Counted from the stretch's first letter, positions 15,867 to 25,965 are shown. The stretch: 64,000 nt of DNA from an uncultured Muribaculaceae bacterium (GCA_905233915.1 CAJOFM010000001.1:271492-335491); one strand, 5' to 3'. Made by a program: numbers and translations. Notes: generated by a model not told the origin, from the letters alone.

Positions 15867-16064
15867 ATGAAAGGTTTAAGTTTATTATATGCATTCCTGG
15901 GTGGCGCACTGGTCGGCGTTTCGGCCGCTATCCTTTTCGCTCCCGAGAAGGGCTCTGACCTGCGTAGCCGCATCAAGGAGATGCTGAAGAAAAACGGCAT
16001 CGACTTCAGCGACGACGAGGTGGAGCAGCTGGTGAAGCAGATCAGCGCTCAGATCGAGGACTGA
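15867..16064 (+). CDS. YtxH domain protein, second copy
   Basis: The 65-residue paralogue of the preceding gene has the same layout. The hydrophobic N-terminus is LLYAFLGGALVGVSAAILFAPEKGSDLRSRI and the tail is acidic (DFSDDEVEQLVKQISAQIED). It lies 36 bp after the first copy. The pair probably arose by duplication and may form membrane-bound complexes with the downstream holin-like protein; that is inference. Confidence 0.87.
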   Translation: MKGLSLLYAFLGGALVGVSAAILFAPEKGSDLRSRIKEMLKKNGIDFSDDEVEQLVKQISAQIED

Positions 16065-16084
16065 CAAAATAGCAGGCTCCCTGA

Positions 16085-16114
16085 CAGGGTGTGTCAACAT
16101 TGCGACACACCCTG
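16085..16114 (+). terminator. 11-bp perfect hairpin between the YtxH pair and the holin-like gene
   Basis: CAGGGTGTGTC and GACACACCCTG with an 8-nt loop. There is no U-run, so it may stabilise the short upstream transcript or attenuate read-through into the gene at 16242 rather than fully terminate. Confidence 0.5.
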
Positions 16115-16241
16115 CGGGGCTAATGCTAACCTTTAGCTCGGCGAAGCCAATTACGCTAATTTTTTCAAGCTTTTTGCGCAATATGTTAATTAGTGAAATT
16201 CGCATTAAAAAAATGTGACATAGCGTGAAAAATTTATCGTT

Positions 16242-16589
16242 ATGAACGAGATAGACTATAAGAAACTATTCACCGAGGCCCGCCGCTTCTTCTCGCTCGA
16301 GTGGGACTACACCAAGCTCACCGCGGTCGAGAAACTGGCTGTGCTGCTGTCGGCTACGGCTTTTGTCGCCGTGGTGATCATCATCGGCACCTATGCCATG
16401 CACTACATCTTCTCGGCGTTGATCTCGGTATTGGCGTCGGCGCTGGGATGTGTGTGGGGCGCACAACTGATTGCTGCGGCCATCCTGCTCTTGCTGCTGC
16501 TGGTGGTGTTTGCCTTCAAGCGCCAGCTCATCGTGGATCCCGTGGCCCGATTTGTGAGCAAACTGTTCCTAACACCTGACGACAAATGA
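16242..16589 (+). CDS. Phage_holin_3_6-like membrane protein
   Basis: The 115-residue protein has two transmembrane segments (about residues 30-62 and 70-92: LAVLLSATAFVAVVIIIGTYAM and AQLIAAAILLLLLLVVFAF). Charged termini flank them (FFSLEWDYTKLTAVEKLAV; FKRQLIVDPVARFVSKLF). This matches the actinobacterial-holin-X/Phage_holin_3_6 family, which in Bacteroidetes is chromosomal and unrelated to phage lysis. It overlaps the next gene by four bases. Confidence 0.8.
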   Translation: MNEIDYKKLFTEARRFFSLEWDYTKLTAVEKLAVLLSATAFVAVVIIIGTYAMHYIFSALISVLASALGCVWGAQLIAAAILLLLLLVVFAFKRQLIVDPVARFVSKLFLTPDDK

Positions 16590-16906
16590 GCAACGACAAC
16601 AACAATACGCAACAACTGCCGGTCGCCACTGCCGACGCCCCACAGGACTGGCGCGGCATGACGCTCGAGGAATTGCGCGTGGCCAGGGGTAAGGCCCTGG
16701 TGCGCCGCGAGGTGGGACGCGCCACCATGCAGTACAACATCGACGGCATGAAAAACAGTGTTGCCGAGAATGGCGTGCGTGCCCTCATGTTCAGCCCGGG
16801 AACTGTGTCGAGCCTCAAGACGGCCGACTATGTGCTGCTGGGGTTCAGGCTCACGCGTTGGCTCGTGGGGCTGCGAGGCAGCCGCCGTCGCCGCCGTCGC
16901 CGCTGA
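16586..16906 (+). CDS. Unknown small basic protein with arginine-rich tail
   Basis: The 106-residue protein is translationally coupled to the holin-like gene (ATGA overlap). The N-terminal third is polar and includes DWRGMTLEELRVARGKALVRREVGR. The middle has one mildly hydrophobic stretch (ADYVLLGFRLTRWLVGL). The protein ends in an uninterrupted run of arginines encoded by CGC/CGT repeats. I recognise no family; position suggests a partner of the membrane protein upstream. A weak hairpin (TCGCCC/GGGCGA, 16909-16927) follows the stop. Confidence 0.7.
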   Translation: MSNDNNNTQQLPVATADAPQDWRGMTLEELRVARGKALVRREVGRATMQYNIDGMKNSVAENGVRALMFSPGTVSSLKTADYVLLGFRLTRWLVGLRGSRRRRRRR

Positions 16907-17006
16907 TGTCGCCCGAAAAGTGGGCGAAAACAACGGGAAAACTGCGATTTTAGTACAAAAACCCACACTTTTTTTTCAAAATTGTTTTTGTTTTTTAAAA
17001 TTTAGC

Positions 17007-17014
17007 TATATTTG
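17007..17014 (+). promoter_or_regulatory. -7 box of the ECF sigma factor gene
   Basis: TATATTTG is an exact TAnnTTTG match. TTTG at 16987-16990 or TTG at 16982-16984 could serve as the -33, with spacing of 16 or 22 bp. The leader is about 115 nt. Confidence 0.55.
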
Positions 17015-17132
17015 CAGCCCGAAATCCATTGTGGATTCAGTTTGAGTTTAATCACTTTAATGACCAAAATATTATAAAATACATACTGCCTATCGACAAA
17101 CATTACTCTTATTGACCAATAAATAAATAGTA

Positions 17133-17723
17133 ATGAGAATTTACACTGACAAGAGCGACGAACAACTCATCTCGCTATATGTCGATGGCACCAACGAGGC
17201 CTTTGATGAGCTCCTGGAGAGACACAAAGACCGCCTTTACATGTATATATTTCATTCGGTCAAAAACGAAGAACTGGCCGATGATATTTTCCAAGACACC
17301 TTTGTCAAAGCCATCACTACCATCAAGCAGGGCCGTTATGTGGATAGCGGTCACTTCCTGGCATGGATCACACGCATTGCCCATAACCTGATTATCGACT
17401 ACTACAGGATGGTGAGGAACGAGAACCTGCAGTCCACCGACGATACCGATGTCAACATCTTGAACCGCAAGGAGTTCTCGGATGTCACCGTCGAGGATAA
17501 CCTCATCGTCAGCCAGATACACAGCGACGTCAGGCGTCTGGTCAGGGCCCTGCCCGACAACCAGCGCGAGGTGCTCGTCATGCGATACTACAAGAACATG
17601 AGCTTCAAGGAAATCGCCGACACCACCGGCGTGAGCATCAACACCGCACTGGGACGCATGCGCTACGCCATCCTCAACCTGCGCCGCATGGCCGAGGAAC
17701 ACAACATCGCCCTGGCGATGTAA
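17133..17723 (+). CDS. ECF-type RNA polymerase sigma factor
   Basis: The 196-residue protein has sigma region 2 at about residues 10-95 (AFDELLERHKDRLYMYIF, ADDIFQDTFVKAITTI, WITRIAHNLIIDYYR). Region 4 lies at about 137-190 (LPDNQREVLVMRYYKNMSFKEIADTTGVSINTALGRMRYAILNLRR). No anti-sigma gene lies beside it, and the next gene is trigger factor. It may be a stand-alone sigma factor like those conserved next to housekeeping genes in Bacteroidetes. Its target promoters are unknown. Confidence 0.93.
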   Translation: MRIYTDKSDEQLISLYVDGTNEAFDELLERHKDRLYMYIFHSVKNEELADDIFQDTFVKAITTIKQGRYVDSGHFLAWITRIAHNLIIDYYRMVRNENLQSTDDTDVNILNRKEFSDVTVEDNLIVSQIHSDVRRLVRALPDNQREVLVMRYYKNMSFKEIADTTGVSINTALGRMRYAILNLRRMAEEHNIALAM

Positions 17724-17843
17724 AGCCTTCCGCTCGGTAAAGGGAATACAGTAAATGCAATAAATACAAGTTGTCTGCTTGTCGGATAATCATTGTGTTT
17801 ATTGTATTTATTGTTTTCTTTTTGGTAAATTTCGGCATGAAAT

Positions 17844-17874
17844 TTTGTGTAATGAGTGAAAAGTAGTACCTTTG
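17844..17874 (+). promoter_or_regulatory. Promoter of trigger factor
   Basis: TTTG (17844-17847), 19 bp, then TACCTTTG (17867-17874) gives both consensus elements at standard spacing. The leader is about 40 nt. Confidence 0.7.
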
Positions 17875-17924
17875 CAGCCGCTTTTTGAAAGACTAAACAT
17901 TTAACAGACAATACAAACCAAGTA

Positions 17925-19295
17925 ATGAACGTAAGTTTTGAACAAATTGATGCGGTGAACGCAACGCTCACCGTTGAGCTTAAGAGAGAAGATTTCGCAA
18001 GCGATGTGAACAAGGAAGTGGCTGCCATGGGCATGCGTCACCCCATCAAGGGTTTCCGTCCCGGCAAGGCTCCCAAGTCGCTGCTCATGAAGTATTATGG
18101 TGGCAGTGTCACTGCCGATGTTATCGACCGCAAGGTGGGTAAGGCCGTTTATGACTACATCCGCGAGAACAAGCTGCAGGTGCTGGGTGAGCCCCTCCCC
18201 AACGAGGACACCAAGGTGGACATCATGAACGACGAGGAGATGGCCTTCAAGTATGACCTGGGTCTGGCTCCCGCCATCGAGCTCAAGCTCAACAAGCGCA
18301 TCAATGTGCCCTATTATATTATTGAGGTGACCGACCAGATGGTGGATGACGCCATCGCACACGACCGCAAGCGCCTGGGTACCCTCGTTGACGGCGAGGT
18401 GAGCGACAAGGAGTCGATGCTGCGCGGCTCGATGGTCGAGCTCGACGAGCAGGGCAACGACAAGGAAGGTGGCATCCGTGTGGAGCGCACGGTGATCTCG
18501 CCGCGCTACATGGTTGATGAGGATGAGGCTGCCAAGTTTGTCGGCGTCAAGGTGGGTGACACCTTCACCTTCAACCCCTACAAGGCCAATAACGGCAACA
18601 TCGCCGAGCTGGCTTCGATGCTCAATGTGGACCGTGCCGAGGCCGACGTGAAGAGCGACTTCCGCGTGACCATCGAGGAGATCAAGGTTAACCAGGAGGC
18701 CGAGATGAACGAGGAGTTCTTCAAGGGCGTTCTGGGCGTCGAGACCGACGTTAAGGACGAGGCTGCCTTCCGCGAGGCCATGCGTGCCATGATTGCCCAG
18801 GCCAACGTGCCCGAGAGCAACTACCGCTTCACCGTTGACGTGCAGCGCATCCTCACCGACAAGGCTGGTGACCTGCAGCTCCCCGAGGAGTTCCTGAAGC
18901 GTTTCCTCAAGCTGCGTCGTGAGCAGGACAAGAAGGAGAACACCGAGGTTACCGACGAGGAGGCCCAGAGCATGTTCAAGCAGCTGCGCTGGCAACTCGT
19001 CAAGGATCATCTGGCTCAGGAACTGGGTATCCAGATTGAGAAGGAGGACATCGACACCGCCGCCTTCATCTTTGCCCAGCAGCAGCTCTCGCAGTACGGC
19101 ATCTACAACGCTCCCGAGGACCTCGTGCGTCAGCAGGCCGAGCGCTTCATGCAGGATGACCGCGCCCGTGAGGCTATCCAGGAGCATGCCATCGACAACA
19201 AGTTCTTTGCCGCTGTTCGCGAGGCCGTGAAGGTCAACGAGAAGAACATCAGCGTTGAGGACTTCCGCAAGCTCTACGAGAAGGACGAGAAGTAA
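17925..19295 (+). CDS. tig: Trigger factor, ribosome-associated chaperone
   Basis: Trigger factor binds the ribosome exit tunnel and shields nascent chains. The 456-residue protein carries the ribosome-docking loop GFRPGKAP (residues 43-50, the GFRxGxxP signature). A divergent FKBP-like middle domain and a long helical C-terminal chaperone domain follow. The length is close to the usual 430-460. Low conservation outside the docking loop is typical for Bacteroidetes members. It is followed by a strong terminator and then clpP-clpX, the classic tig-clpP-clpX order but with separate promoters. Confidence 0.95.
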   Translation: MNVSFEQIDAVNATLTVELKREDFASDVNKEVAAMGMRHPIKGFRPGKAPKSLLMKYYGGSVTADVIDRKVGKAVYDYIRENKLQVLGEPLPNEDTKVDIMNDEEMAFKYDLGLAPAIELKLNKRINVPYYIIEVTDQMVDDAIAHDRKRLGTLVDGEVSDKESMLRGSMVELDEQGNDKEGGIRVERTVISPRYMVDEDEAAKFVGVKVGDTFTFNPYKANNGNIAELASMLNVDRAEADVKSDFRVTIEEIKVNQEAEMNEEFFKGVLGVETDVKDEAAFREAMRAMIAQANVPESNYRFTVDVQRILTDKAGDLQLPEEFLKRFLKLRREQDKKENTEVTDEEAQSMFKQLRWQLVKDHLAQELGIQIEKEDIDTAAFIFAQQQLSQYGIYNAPEDLVRQQAERFMQDDRAREAIQEHAIDNKFFAAVREAVKVNEKNISVEDFRKLYEKDEK

Positions 19296-19321
19296 TTATA
19301 CTTTTTCATCATACTAGCGTG

Positions 19322-19358
19322 TTGTGGGGCAGGGTCATGGACTCTGCCCCACAATCAT
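19322..19358 (+). terminator. Terminator after tig
   Basis: A 15-bp stem, TTGTGGGGCAGGGTC with GACTCTGCCCCACAA (one G-U pair, 3-nt loop), is followed by TCATTTTG. Confidence 0.85.
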
Positions 19359-19476
19359 TTTGTCATGTGCTGTCATGCGAGTGGGCCTTGGCGCGGTTTT
19401 TGCCCGAGAAATGAATAAAAAATGAAATATCTATAAAAAAGTGGCCCGTTTTTTCGTCGGGTTGAGAAAAAAATAG

Positions 19477-19484
19477 TATCTTTG
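19477..19484 (+). promoter_or_regulatory. -7 box of clpP-clpX
   Basis: TATCTTTG matches TAnnTTTG 27 bp before the clpP ATG. The -33 element is not obvious. Confidence 0.5.
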
Positions 19485-19511
19485 AACAAAAATTAATCTA
19501 AGAGTGTATTT

Positions 19512-20219
19512 ATGGAAAACGATTTCAGAAAATTTGCCGTGCATCATTTGGGCATGAACGGACTGGCACTTGACCAGTTCGCCGCCAGTGTGTCTAACAA
19601 TTATATCTCGCCCACCATCATGGAGGAGCGCAAGTTGAACGTCACCCAGCTCGACGTGTTCTCGCGCCTGATGATGGACCGCATCATCTTCCTGGGAACC
19701 CAGGTGGACGACTATAGCGCCAACGTGGTTCAAGCTCAGCTGCTCTATCTCGACACCTCTGACCCCGGTAAGGACATCTCGCTCTACATCAACTCCCCTG
19801 GTGGATCGGTGTATGCCGGTCTGGGCATCTATGACACGATGCAGTTCATCAATAGCGACGTCTCGACCATCTGCACCGGTATGGCCGCCTCGATGGCTGC
19901 CGTGCTGCTCGTCGCTGGCCAGAAGGACAAGCGCTTTGCGCTCAAGCACAGCCGCGTGATGATTCACCAGCCCATGGGCGGCATCAGCGGTCAGGCATCA
20001 GACATTGAGATTACCTCGCGCGAGATTCTCAAGCTCAAAAAGGAACTCTATACCATCATCAGCGACCATTCTGGCCAGCCCTATGACAAGGTGTATGCCG
20101 ACAGTGACCGCGACTACTGGATGACTGCCGACGAGGCCAAGGAATACGGCATGATCGACAAGGTGCTCTTCCGCGAGAAACCTGCCGAGGCTTCTGAAAA
20201 CAAGACCGAGCAGAAGTAA
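19512..20219 (+). CDS. clpP: ATP-dependent Clp protease proteolytic subunit
   Basis: ClpP forms the double-heptamer serine protease chamber used with ClpX. In this 235-residue protein the catalytic triad is intact. S127 lies in TGMAASMAAVLL, H152 in VMIHQPMGG and D201 in DRDYWMTADEA, with the same spacing as the E. coli enzyme (25 and 49). The N-terminal extension of about 35 residues is longer than in E. coli and is probably processed. The ClpX start lies 2 bp after the stop, so the two form an operon. Confidence 0.97.
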   Translation: MENDFRKFAVHHLGMNGLALDQFAASVSNNYISPTIMEERKLNVTQLDVFSRLMMDRIIFLGTQVDDYSANVVQAQLLYLDTSDPGKDISLYINSPGGSVYAGLGIYDTMQFINSDVSTICTGMAASMAAVLLVAGQKDKRFALKHSRVMIHQPMGGISGQASDIEITSREILKLKKELYTIISDHSGQPYDKVYADSDRDYWMTADEAKEYGMIDKVLFREKPAEASENKTEQK

Positions 20220-20221
20220 AC

Positions 20222-21469
20222 ATGGCCAAAAAGAAAAGCAACGAGGGACTGTATTGCAGTTTCTGCGGACGCAGTGACCGCGAGGTGGAACTGATGCTGC
20301 CGGGCATGAATGGCTGCATCTGCAACGACTGTGCCGAGCGTGCTGTGGAATTGTCCCACGAGTACCTGCAGAAAATGGCCGCGGCCAAGCTGCCCGACCT
20401 CGACATGGACGACCTGCCCAAGCCGCAGGAAATCAAGGAATACCTTGACCAGTACGTCATCGGTCAGGAAACCGCCAAGCGTTACCTCTCGGTCGCCGTC
20501 TATAACCACTACAAGCGCCTGAACCAGAGGCGGGACGACGACATCGATATCGAGAAGAGCAACATCATCATCGTGGGACCCACGGGAACCGGCAAGACCT
20601 TGCTGGCCAAGACCATCGCACGCATGTTGAAAGTGCCCTTTGCCATCGTTGACGCCACGGTGCTGACCGAGGCCGGCTATGTGGGCGAGGACATCGAGAG
20701 CCTGTTGACGAGGCTGCTGGCCGCCTGCGACTACAACGTCGCCGAGGCCGAGCGCGGCATCGTCTTCATCGATGAGATAGACAAGATCGCGCGCAAGGGC
20801 GACAATCCCTCAATCACGCGCGACGTGAGCGGCGAGGGCGTCCAGCAGGGACTGCTCAAGCTGCTCGAGGGCTCGGTGGTCAATGTGCCGCCCCAGGGCG
20901 GACGCAAGCATCCCGAGCAAAAGATGATTGCCGTCGATACCAAGAACATCCTGTTCATCTGCGGCGGAGCCTTCGAGGGCATCGAGCGCAAGATCGCCCA
21001 GCGCCTCAACACCCATGTCGTGGGCTATGGCGCCTCTAACCACGTGAGCAAGACCGAACGCGAAAAGCTGTTGCACTTCGTGGCACCGCAGGACCTGCGC
21101 AGTTATGGTCTAATCCCCGAGATTATCGGCCGTCTGCCCATCCTCACCAACCTGGAGCCACTGGACCGTGACGCCCTGTTGCGCATCCTCACCGAGCCCA
21201 AGAACGCTATCGTGCGCCAGTACAAGAAACTGCTCGAGATGGATGGCGTGGAACTGGTCATCGAGGACGATGTGCTGGGCTTTATCGTGGACAAGTCCAT
21301 CGAGTACAAGTTGGGTGCACGCGGCTTGCGCAGCCTGTTCGAGACGATTATGATCGACGTCATGTACCAGGCGCCCTCGCTCAAGGATAAACGCTATGTG
21401 CTCACCCGTGAGTTTGCCGAGCGCCAGTTGTCTAAATCTAATTTTGAGCTTTTAGCTTCCAGCAATTAG
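20222..21469 (+). CDS. clpX: ATP-dependent Clp protease ATP-binding subunit ClpX
   Basis: ClpX is the AAA+ unfoldase that feeds ClpP. The 415-residue protein begins with the zinc-binding domain (C12-x2-C15 and C34-x2-C37). The Walker A motif GPTGTGKT (K125) and Walker [10 protein letters not shown] follow, with the pore loop VGYGAS nearby and the sensor region [11 protein letters not shown]. The last codons (FELLASSN) are encoded by a TTTTAGCTT-type stretch that continues into the low-complexity repeat after the stop, so the C-terminal tail may have been rewritten by that repeat. Confidence 0.97.
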   Translation: MAKKKSNEGLYCSFCGRSDREVELMLPGMNGCICNDCAERAVELSHEYLQKMAAAKLPDLDMDDLPKPQEIKEYLDQYVIGQETAKRYLSVAVYNHYKRLNQRRDDDIDIEKSNIIIVGPTGTGKTLLAKTIARMLKVPFAIVDATVLTEAGYVGEDIESLLTRLLAACDYNVAEAERGIVFIDEIDKIARKGDNPSITRDVSGEGVQQGLLKLLEGSVVNVPPQGGRKHPEQKMIAVDTKNILFICGGAFEGIERKIAQRLNTHVVGYGASNHVSKTEREKLLHFVAPQDLRSYGLIPEIIGRLPILTNLEPLDRDALLRILTEPKNAIVRQYKKLLEMDGVELVIEDDVLGFIVDKSIEYKLGARGLRSLFETIMIDVMYQAPSLKDKRYVLTREFAERQLSKSNFELLASSN

Positions 21470-21520
21470 TTTTTTAGGCATTAGGTGCTAGGTGGTTGTG
21501 AGCGGTAAGCCTAAATGAGA
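21470..21520. repeat. TTAGGC-type low-complexity stretch after clpX
   Basis: TTTTTTAGGCATTAGGTGCTAGG-like repeats are followed by AAGCCTAAA, so TTTAGGC and GCCTAAA can pair. It may act as the clpX terminator and belongs to the same style of intergenic array seen after other stop codons here. Confidence 0.5.
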
Positions 21521-21540
21521 AAAAATATTTTTCCCAATTC

Positions 21541-21572
21541 TTTGTGAGGTTCACAAAATCATAGTATATTTG
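21541..21572 (+). promoter_or_regulatory. Promoter of recQ
   Basis: TTTG (21541-21544), 20 bp, then TATATTTG (21565-21572). Both elements match the Bacteroidetes consensus 32 bp before the ATG. Confidence 0.7.
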
Positions 21573-21603
21573 TGAAATCATTGAAAACCCTAAACCGAAT
21601 ATT

Positions 21604-23781
21604 ATGGCGAAAAACAGTAAGTTGACAGCGGCGTTGAAGGAATTCTTCGGCTTTGAGTCGTTCAAGGGCAACCAGGAGGCTATCATTGAGAACCTGCTGG
21701 CCGAGCATGACACCTTTGTGCTCATGCCCACTGGCGGTGGCAAGTCACTCTGCTACCAGCTGCCCGCGCGCCTCATGGAAGGCACCGCCATTGTCATCTC
21801 TCCTCTTATTGCGCTGATGAAAAACCAGGTCGATGCCATGCGCAGCTACAGCGAGGAAGACGGTATCGCCCATTTCATGAACTCCTCGCTGACCAAGCAG
21901 GCCATCGAGGAAGTGAAAAAGGATGTGCGCAGCGGCCGCACCAAGCTGCTGTATGTGGCGCCCGAATCGTTGACCAAGGAGGAGAATGTGGCCTTCCTCA
22001 AGGATGTGCCCATCTCGTTCTATGCTGTTGACGAGGCACATTGTATCTCGGAGTGGGGACATGACTTCCGCCCTGAGTACCGCAATATCCGCCCGATTAT
22101 CAACCGCATCGGTGAGCGTCCCATCATCGCCCTGACGGCGACGGCGACGCCCAAGGTGCAGCACGATATACAGAAGAACCTGGGCATGACCGAGGCCGCT
22201 GTCTTCAAGTCGTCCTTCAACCGCCCCAACCTATATTACGAGGTGCGTCCCAAGACCAAGGACGTGGACCGCGAGATCATCAAGTTCATCAAGGCCAACG
22301 AGGGCAAGTCGGGCATCATCTATTGCCTGAGCCGCAAGAAGGTAGAGGAACTGGCCGAGGTGCTTAGCCTCAACGATATCAAGGCATTGCCCTACCATGC
22401 CGGCATGGAGAGCGCGGTGCGCAGCGCCAATCAGGACGCCTTCCTGAGCGAGGACGTCGACGTGATTGTGGCCACCATCGCCTTCGGTATGGGCATCGAC
22501 AAGCCCGACGTGAGATTTGTCATCCACTATGACATCCCCAAGAGCCTCGAGGGCTACTATCAGGAGACCGGCCGTGCCGGTCGCGACGGCGGTGAGGGCA
22601 AGTGCATCACGTTCTACTCCCGCAAGGACCTTGACAAGCTCGAGAAATTCATGCAGGGCAAGCCCATTGCCGAGCAGGAAATCGGCAAGCAGCTACTGCT
22701 CGAGACACGCGACTATGCCGAGTCGTCGGTGTGCCGCCGCCGCTCGTTGTTGCACTACTTTGGCGAGAGTTACGAGCAGGAGAACTGCGGCAACTGCGAC
22801 AACTGCCTCAAGCCCAAGAAGCGCGTCGAGGCCAGCGAGGAACTGCGTGCAGCCATCGAGACCATCCTGACGCTGCGTGAACGCTTCAAGCCTGAATATA
22901 TCGCCCATGTGATGATGGGTGACGCCACCAATGAGATCCAAGGCTACAAGCACAATGAGCTCGACGTGTTCGGCTGTGCCAGCGAGTGTGACGAGAAATA
23001 CCTGATGGCGGTGATCCGCCAGGGTGTGTTTGCCGACTATCTGGCCAAGGATATCGAGAACTATGGTGTCATCAAGGTCACCAAGGAGGGCAAGGAATTC
23101 CTTAACAGTCGAGAGAAATTCTGGATCGTTGAGGACAACGAGTATACCGAGATGCTCGACGAGGAACTGCGGGGCGGTGGCAGTGGAGCCGTTGACTCAC
23201 AGCTGTTCAGCATCTTGAAGGATCTGCGCCGCAAGATCGCCAAGCAGCACGGCCTGCCCACCTATGTCATTTTCCAGGAACCGTCGCTTGACGCTATGGC
23301 GACGACCTATCCCATCACTATCGAGGAGTTGCAGAATATTCCTGGTGTGGGTCCCGGCAAGGCCAAGCGTTATGGCAAGGAATTTGTCGAACTCATCAAG
23401 AAATATGTGGATGAGAACGAGATAGAGCGTCCCGAGGACATGCGTGTGCGCACCGTGGCCAACAAGAGCAAACTCAAGGTGGAGATTATTACCGCCATCG
23501 ACCGCAAGGTGCCTCTTGATGCACTGGCCGAGAGCAAGGACCTGGAGTTTGACGAGTTGCTCGATGAGCTGGAGGCTATCGTCTATAGCGGTACCAAAAT
23601 CAACGTTTCCTATTATATCGACGAGGCGATTGATGTTGATATCGAGGAGGATATCTTTGACTACTTCAAGGAGAGCGACACCGACGACATCGAGACCGCC
23701 ATGCAGGAGCTGGGCGACGACTACACCGAGGAGGAAATACGCCTTGTGCGCATCAAGTTCCTCAGCGAGATGGGCAACTAA
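21604..23781 (+). CDS. recQ: ATP-dependent DNA helicase RecQ
   Basis: RecQ is a 3'-5' helicase for recombination and fork repair. The 725-residue protein has Walker A (MPTGGGKSLCYQLP, K47), the DEAH box (D143-E-A-H146 within AVDEAHCISEWGHDFRPEY) and helicase motif VI (YYQETGRAGRDG). The RecQ-C-terminal zinc cysteines are present (CRRRSLLHYFG...CGNCDNC). An HRDC domain follows at about residues 540-620. The roughly 100-residue acidic extension after HRDC (EEDIFDYFKESDTDDIETAMQELGDDYTEEEIRLV) is longer than in the E. coli protein and is seen in Bacteroidetes RecQ. Confidence 0.95.
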   Translation: MAKNSKLTAALKEFFGFESFKGNQEAIIENLLAEHDTFVLMPTGGGKSLCYQLPARLMEGTAIVISPLIALMKNQVDAMRSYSEEDGIAHFMNSSLTKQAIEEVKKDVRSGRTKLLYVAPESLTKEENVAFLKDVPISFYAVDEAHCISEWGHDFRPEYRNIRPIINRIGERPIIALTATATPKVQHDIQKNLGMTEAAVFKSSFNRPNLYYEVRPKTKDVDREIIKFIKANEGKSGIIYCLSRKKVEELAEVLSLNDIKALPYHAGMESAVRSANQDAFLSEDVDVIVATIAFGMGIDKPDVRFVIHYDIPKSLEGYYQETGRAGRDGGEGKCITFYSRKDLDKLEKFMQGKPIAEQEIGKQLLLETRDYAESSVCRRRSLLHYFGESYEQENCGNCDNCLKPKKRVEASEELRAAIETILTLRERFKPEYIAHVMMGDATNEIQGYKHNELDVFGCASECDEKYLMAVIRQGVFADYLAKDIENYGVIKVTKEGKEFLNSREKFWIVEDNEYTEMLDEELRGGGSGAVDSQLFSILKDLRRKIAKQHGLPTYVIFQEPSLDAMATTYPITIEELQNIPGVGPGKAKRYGKEFVELIKKYVDENEIERPEDMRVRTVANKSKLKVEIITAIDRKVPLDALAESKDLEFDELLDELEAIVYSGTKINVSYYIDEAIDVDIEEDIFDYFKESDTDDIETAMQELGDDYTEEEIRLVRIKFLSEMGN

Positions 23782-23803
23782 TCCTATTGAAAAATAACTT
23801 CTG

Positions 23804-23850
23804 GAAACCCCTTGTTTGACTTTGAAGGAGCAAGCAAGGGGTTTCTTATT
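23804..23850 (+). terminator. Terminator after recQ
   Basis: GAAACCCCTTG (23804-23814) pairs with CAAGGGGTTTC (23835-23845) and is followed by TTATTG. Confidence 0.75.
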
Positions 23851-23964
23851 GATGATAATTAAAAAAAAAACTGCATGAGATATAATTTTTCGTGCACGCC
23901 TGCGTTATTATAAGAGTAAAAAGAAATGAAAAAACGTAAAATATAGATTTCAAACCAACAAAAG

Positions 23965-25887
23965 ATGAAAGTTAAACTTTTGATTTCTTCATTGCTGTTG
24001 GGAACTGCGATCCTCGCCATTGCTAAGGCAGGGGATCCTGTCCTCATGACCATTAACGGCAAAGACATCAAGCTCTCGGAGTTTGAGTACCTGTATCACA
24101 AGAACAATCAGCAACAAGTCGAGAAAGAGACCCTCGAGCAGTACGTTGACCGCTTTGTGCTCTACAAGCAGAAGGTGGCCGATGCCGAAGCTGCTGGTAT
24201 CGACACAACTTCAGCGTTCATACGCGAGTTTGAGGGATACAAGAAGGATCTCGCCGCTCCGTATATGACCGAAGATACCACCTACCTGTGGCAGATGGTG
24301 AATGAAGCCTACGAGCGTTACAAGAAAGAGATTGATATTGACCACTTCATGATGCCGCTGGGCGTCAACGAAGAGGAAACCCAGAAGGGTATGGCCCGCA
24401 TGGATAGCATCCGCAACTGCGTCCTCGCCGGCGAGAAATGGGAAATCCTGGCCGATAAGTATTCCAGCGATCCCTCCAAGCAGCGCAACCACGGACACTA
24501 CGGCTACATCAGCTCGGGCATGTTCCCCTATGAATTCGAGAATGTGGTTTACAATACACCCATGGGTGAGGTGTCCATGCCGTTCAAGACCCAGTATGGC
24601 ATCCACATGGTGCGCGTGAACAAGATGCGTGACCGTGACGATGTCCATGCCGCTCACATCCTGAAACTCTTCCCCAAGAACGCTACCGATGAGCAGAAGG
24701 CCGTGTGCAAGCAGCAGATCGACTCGGTTTACCAGTTGCTGCTGGCAGGTGCCAACTTCGAGGAACTCGCCAAGAAAGAGTCCCAGGATGGCAGTGCCCG
24801 CCGTGGCGGTGACCTGGGGTGGTTTGGCCGTGGCCGCATGGTGCAGCCCTTTGAGGACATCTCCTTCAACCTGGCCGATGGCGCCATCAGCGAGCCCTTT
24901 GCCAGCCAGTTTGGCTATCACATCGTTAAGAAGATCGGTCATGGCATGCCCGCTCTGAGCGAAATGCGTGAGAATATCGAGGTCGCCATCAGCCGTGACG
25001 GCCGTGCTGCTCTCATTCAGGAACGCCGCTTCAATGACCTGAAGGCCAAGTATAACTTCAAGCTTAATCCTGAACTTGAGGGTTATCTCACTAAGGCTTT
25101 GACGACCAATGGCAAGTATGACTCCACTTTTGTTGCCAATGCCATCAAGGGTTGTGCACTGCCGTTGTTCAATTTTGCTAACAACCAGTCGGTGCCCGTT
25201 AGTGCCTTAGCCGAGCAGTTGAATGTCAAGAACAATATCCCTGATCTGCAGAATGCCAAGGATTACATCATGTCCAAGGTGGATCCCATCGCCTTGCGCG
25301 CCCTGACAGAACATAATTCCCGCGAGCTGGTGAATACCAATCCCGAATACCGTAACCTGTTGAACGAGTACCGTGATGGCATGTTGCTGTTTGAGATCAG
25401 CAACCGCCGCGTTTGGAAGGCTGCCAGCAAGGACACCGTGGGTCTGGAGCAGTACTATGCCGAGAACCGTGGTAAATACTTGTGGGACGAGCCTCATTTC
25501 AAGGGTATCATCCTCAGTGCCAAGAGCGACAGCGTGATGAATCTGGTCAAGGCCGACATCGCTACAATCGATCCCAAGAACCTCACCGATGCCTTGCACG
25601 AGAAGTATGGAGCCGACATCCGCATGGAGCGCATGGTGGTAAAGAAGGGCGAGAACAATCTGGCCGACTACCTGGCATTCCACGAGGGTGAAAAGCCTGA
25701 ACGCAAGGGCTTCCCCGAGTTCATGATCCTGGAGGGTGGCGTGATTAGTCAGCCTCAAGAGATGGCCGACGTGCGCGGTGCCGTGACCAGCGACTATCAG
25801 GATGTGCTGGAGCAGCGCTGGAAAGATGAACTCGCCAAGAAGTATCCTGCTAAGATTAACAAGAAAGTGCTCAAGAAAGTGAAATAA
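23965..25887 (+). CDS. Periplasmic peptidyl-prolyl isomerase with two parvulin domains (SurA/PpiC-like)
   Basis: The 640-residue protein has a signal peptide (residues 1-22). It has an N-terminal SurA-like helical region ([42 protein letters not shown]). Two parvulin domains lie at about 115-220 (HFMMPLG...[42 protein letters not shown]) and 225-330 ([11 protein letters not shown]...[42 protein letters not shown]). The C-terminal half has no domain I recognise. Such proteins fold outer-membrane proteins in the periplasm. It opens a run of envelope genes. Confidence 0.9.
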   Translation: MKVKLLISSLLLGTAILAIAKAGDPVLMTINGKDIKLSEFEYLYHKNNQQQVEKETLEQYVDRFVLYKQKVADAEAAGIDTTSAFIREFEGYKKDLAAPYMTEDTTYLWQMVNEAYERYKKEIDIDHFMMPLGVNEEETQKGMARMDSIRNCVLAGEKWEILADKYSSDPSKQRNHGHYGYISSGMFPYEFENVVYNTPMGEVSMPFKTQYGIHMVRVNKMRDRDDVHAAHILKLFPKNATDEQKAVCKQQIDSVYQLLLAGANFEELAKKESQDGSARRGGDLGWFGRGRMVQPFEDISFNLADGAISEPFASQFGYHIVKKIGHGMPALSEMRENIEVAISRDGRAALIQERRFNDLKAKYNFKLNPELEGYLTKALTTNGKYDSTFVANAIKGCALPLFNFANNQSVPVSALAEQLNVKNNIPDLQNAKDYIMSKVDPIALRALTEHNSRELVNTNPEYRNLLNEYRDGMLLFEISNRRVWKAASKDTVGLEQYYAENRGKYLWDEPHFKGIILSAKSDSVMNLVKADIATIDPKNLTDALHEKYGADIRMERMVVKKGENNLADYLAFHEGEKPERKGFPEFMILEGGVISQPQEMADVRGAVTSDYQDVLEQRWKDELAKKYPAKINKKVLKKVK

Positions 25888-25925
25888 GAGTCACAGCAAC
25901 ACTTTCATCATTTTGGAATAAGAGA

Positions 25926-25965
25926 ATGCCTTGCGTGAGTCGTGGACTTCATGCAGGGCATTTTT
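25926..25965 (+). terminator. Terminator between the isomerase and the M16 protease gene
   Basis: ATGCCTTGCGTGAGTC pairs with GACTTCATGCAGGGCAT (one bulge, one mismatch) followed by a run of T. Confidence 0.65.

Noticed and set aside
16242-16589. Prophage remnant suggested by the holin-like gene
   Set aside because: No other phage genes are present. This small membrane protein occurs with YtxH genes in Bacteroidetes chromosomes.
17901-19187. Long antisense open frame (428 codons) opposite trigger factor
   Set aside because: Its translation is low-complexity (leucine, valine, histidine, glycine-rich), typical of the reverse strand of GC-rich codons. Trigger factor is clearly the real gene.
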